Shown one piece after another: positions 12,691 to 14,634 of a DNA stretch of 14,634 nucleotides. Position 1 is the first letter of the stretch, and every line of letters begins with the position of its first letter. The position numbers and the translations under genes are program-made. Location: the NCBI GenBank assembly GCA_026400595.1, contig JAPLOT010000055.1, positions 1 to 14,634 on the forward strand, given 5' to 3'. The DNA is from Alphaproteobacteria bacterium. GTDB lineage: Bacteria > Pseudomonadota > Alphaproteobacteria > Rhizobiales > Aestuariivirgaceae. The notes beneath the pieces are model-generated. The model saw nothing but the letters and a program-made list of their open reading frames with translations. It was not told the origin of the DNA and did no database searches.

Positions 12691-14123
12691 TGCGCAACCT
12701 TCTGACAGCCGACTGGGTCATCGGTCACGACGGCCGCTCCCACGTCATCTGGACCAGGGGAGAGGTCGTCTTCGAGCAGGACCGGATCATTTTCGTCGGC
12801 ACTGGATTCGGCGGCCATGTGGATCGGCGCATCGACTATGGCGAAGCGGTGATCGGACCCGGTTTCGTCGATCTCGATGCGCTGGGCGATCTCGATTCCA
12901 CGGTGCTTTCCTTCGACAATGGCGACGACCACAGCTCGGGCCGCCTCTGGACCGAGGACTACATCAAGCAAGGGCCGACCGAGGCCTACACGCCCGAGGA
13001 AGAGCTTTTCAAGTATCGCTATGCCTTCTGCCAGCTGATCCGCAACGGCATCACCACCGCCATGCCGATCACATCCATGTACTACCGGGCCTGGGCCGAA
13101 ACCTATGAAGAATTTTCTGGCGTTGCCGGAATCTCCCGAGACCTCGGTCTGAGAACTTATCTCGGCCCTTGCTACATGTCGGGCATAACCCTCGCCGCCC
13201 AGCACGGAAGCCCGATCCAGCACTGGGACGAGCCAAGCGGACTGGCGGGACTTGCCGAGGCCGCGCGCTTCATCGCCGACTTCGATGGCGCAGCGGGCGG
13301 CCTCATCCGCACCATGCTGGCGCCCGACCGGATCGAGACCTGTACCCCCACGCTTCTCGCCCAAACTGCCGCGGTTGCGGCAGAAACCGGCGTGCCGGTT
13401 CGCCTGCACTGCTGCCAGTCAGCCTACGAAGTAGATCTCGTGGAACGGCTTCGCGGAGTCTCACCCTATGCCTGGCTGGACCAGCTCGGCCTGCTCAATC
13501 GCCAGGCCATCCTTCCGCACGGCATTCATCTGCGCGCCGGCGATCTCGAACGCCTGCGGGACAGCGGGGCGTCCATCGTCCACTGCCCGGTGGTCTTCGC
13601 CCGTGACGGCGAGGTTCTCCGCTCCTTCGCGCGCTACCGGGACTTCGGTATCCGTATCGCCATGGGAACCGACACCGCGCCGCCCGACATGCTGGACAAT
13701 CTGCGCCAGGGACTTACCCTCTGCCGCGTCGCCGATAGCGGCAACACTGCATCCGCCGCCGACTTCTACAATGCCGCCACGCTGGGTGGCGCCGCTGCCC
13801 TCGGCCGGGACGATATCGGCCGCCTGTCGCCCGGTGCCCAGGCGGACATCACCGTTTTCGACCTCGGCGGTTTCCATCTCGGCCCCTTCATCGACCCCGT
13901 CAAGACGATGGTGCTCGCCGGTACCGGCCGCGACTTCACGCACAGCTGGATCGCCGGCCGCCCCGTCATGATCGACCGCGAGATTCCAGGAGCTGATCTG
14001 CCAGCCATGCAGCGACAGGCCCAGCATCAGTTCGAGAAGCTGATGGAACACCAGCGCCGCCGCGCACCGGGAGCTCCGCCAGCGGACCAGGTTTTCCGCC
14101 CGTCATTCCGGCGCGCCAACTGA
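12690..14123 (+). CDS. Amidohydrolase-superfamily protein lacking the HxH metal motif
   Basis: This 477-aa protein has the chlorohydrolase/cytosine-deaminase-like layout: a split N- and C-terminal beta domain around a TIM barrel. Strand-1 region VIGPGFVDLDALGDLD (about 54-69) is where the metal pair HxH normally sits (after FVD), but here the residues are Asp63-Ala-Leu65. The later metal and active-site residues are kept: His240 (VRLHCCQS), His277 (ILPHGIHL), His298 (SIVHCPV) and Asp328 (AMGTDTAPPD). The usual HxxE after strand 5 is HxxQ (Gln243). The C-terminal RLSPGAQADITVFDL closes the fold as in imidazolonepropionase- and deaminase-like enzymes. It may use a single metal, act differently, or be inactive. 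The ATG at 12690 overlaps the upstream stop. The open frame reaches back to 12279, but that part lies over other genes. Confidence 0.85.
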   Translation: MRNLLTADWVIGHDGRSHVIWTRGEVVFEQDRIIFVGTGFGGHVDRRIDYGEAVIGPGFVDLDALGDLDSTVLSFDNGDDHSSGRLWTEDYIKQGPTEAYTPEEELFKYRYAFCQLIRNGITTAMPITSMYYRAWAETYEEFSGVAGISRDLGLRTYLGPCYMSGITLAAQHGSPIQHWDEPSGLAGLAEAARFIADFDGAAGGLIRTMLAPDRIETCTPTLLAQTAAVAAETGVPVRLHCCQSAYEVDLVERLRGVSPYAWLDQLGLLNRQAILPHGIHLRAGDLERLRDSGASIVHCPVVFARDGEVLRSFARYRDFGIRIAMGTDTAPPDMLDNLRQGLTLCRVADSGNTASAADFYNAATLGGAAALGRDDIGRLSPGAQADITVFDLGGFHLGPFIDPVKTMVLAGTGRDFTHSWIAGRPVMIDREIPGADLPAMQRQAQHQFEKLMEHQRRRAPGAPPADQVFRPSFRRAN

Positions 14124-14280
14124 AGCCCTGCGTTGTCAAATTGTCATCAATCACCAGGAACCTGAGGTACTGCGCTTGCACCACCTCTCCCGCGGCGCAC
14201 AAAATTCCACTGTTCATGCCCCTCCATTTCTTCTAAAGCGCAGACGCGTTTTCACCCCTCTCGACAGGAGTTCCAATGAC

Positions 14281-14634
14281 ATGACGACTTGGCCCGTGCT
14301 CGCAAACTGGACCGGCCCCATTGTAATGATCGGCTTTGGCTCGATCGGCCGGGGAACCCTTCCCCTCATCCTGCGCCACATCAATTGTGACAGGGCCAGG
14401 GTCACGGTGATCGATCCGGATGCGTCATGGAGTCAGCTCGCCGAAGACCAGGGCGAGCGCTTCGTCAAGGAAGCCATCACACGGCAGAATTACAAGACCG
14501 TACTGAAGCCAATGCTGACGGCAGGCCCGGGCCCGGCCTTCCTGGTCAATCTCTCCGTGGACGTCGACAGCCTTGCCATCATGCGGCTGGCCCGCGAGAC
14601 GGGCGCGCTCTACATCGACACGGTCATCGAGCCT
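14281..14634 (+). CDS. hss: Homospermidine synthase (partial, N-terminal 118 residues)
   Basis: Only the first 118 codons are in the window. The sequence MTTWPVLANWTGPIVMIGFG leads into the NAD-binding loop GFGSIGRGTLPLI (18-30). VTVIDPD, FVKEAITRQNYKTVL, FLVNLSVDVDSLAIMRLARE and LYIDTVIEP follow, all in the order seen in bacterial homospermidine synthases of the Blastochloris type. The enzyme makes homospermidine from putrescine (or putrescine plus spermidine) using NAD as a bound cofactor. The ATG at 14281 has AGGAG at 14266-14270 with 10-nt spacing. An earlier ATG at 14276 opens a two-codon frame that stops over this start. A 157-nt gap separates it from the amidohydrolase, so it probably has its own promoter. 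Confidence 0.95.
   Translation, partial: MTTWPVLANWTGPIVMIGFGSIGRGTLPLILRHINCDRARVTVIDPDASWSQLAEDQGERFVKEAITRQNYKTVLKPMLTAGPGPAFLVNLSVDVDSLAIMRLARETGALYIDTVIEP

Noticed and set aside
14133..14146. Direct repeat TTGTCA-AA-TTGTCA as a promoter for homospermidine synthase
   Set aside because: Either copy could be a -35 element, but no acceptable -10 hexamer lies at 16-18 bp downstream.

Overview
The window is high-GC, tightly packed chromosomal DNA with 16 supportable genes, two of them cut by the window ends. It most likely comes from an alphaproteobacterium. The clues are a pyruvate dehydrogenase operon whose component after E1-alpha starts with a lipoyl domain, an FtsB/DivIC gene directly upstream of pdhA, a rhodanese-metZ pair, and a homospermidine synthase of the type common in Rhizobiales and Rhodospirillales. 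The genus cannot be told from this sequence. No tRNA, rRNA, CRISPR array, insertion sequence or phage gene was seen.

Left part, minus strand (1-2100): an FtsB-like division protein (1810-2100) is followed downstream by pdhA (658-1695), a small two-helix membrane protein (368-646) and the start of a lipoyl-domain gene, most likely pdhB (1-347). Plus strand (2228-4879): an Rrf2-type regulator with possible redox cysteines lies 10 nt before an MFS exporter. A family 8 glycosyltransferase follows. Minus strand (4915-6519): a rhodanese precedes metZ (O-succinylhomoserine sulfhydrylase) in one sulfur-assimilation operon, with a possible promoter and operator just upstream.

Right part, plus strand (6702-14634): a large dimethylglycine/sarcosine dehydrogenase-type flavoprotein with a folate-binding GcvT half (6702-9161) comes first. 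After a 236-nt spacer carrying repeated GCCCAA half-sites there is a four-gene cassette of three small membrane proteins (95, 126 and 53 aa) and an APC/ethanolamine-permease-like transporter (9398-11664). A strong hairpin separates this from a translationally coupled trio: a 227-aa unknown protein, a 96-aa membrane protein, and an amidohydrolase-fold protein that lacks the usual HxH metal motif (11720-14123). The window ends inside homospermidine synthase.

The most unusual content is (i) the permease with three co-directional small membrane proteins, one of only 53 residues, which may be a multi-subunit APC-type transporter, and (ii) the amidohydrolase with altered metal and catalytic positions, coupled to two uncharacterised proteins. 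The neighbouring flavoprotein suggests, without proving it, that the permease imports a methylated amine, an amino acid or an ethanolamine-like compound. One-carbon units released by the flavoprotein could feed folate and methionine metabolism, to which metZ also belongs.
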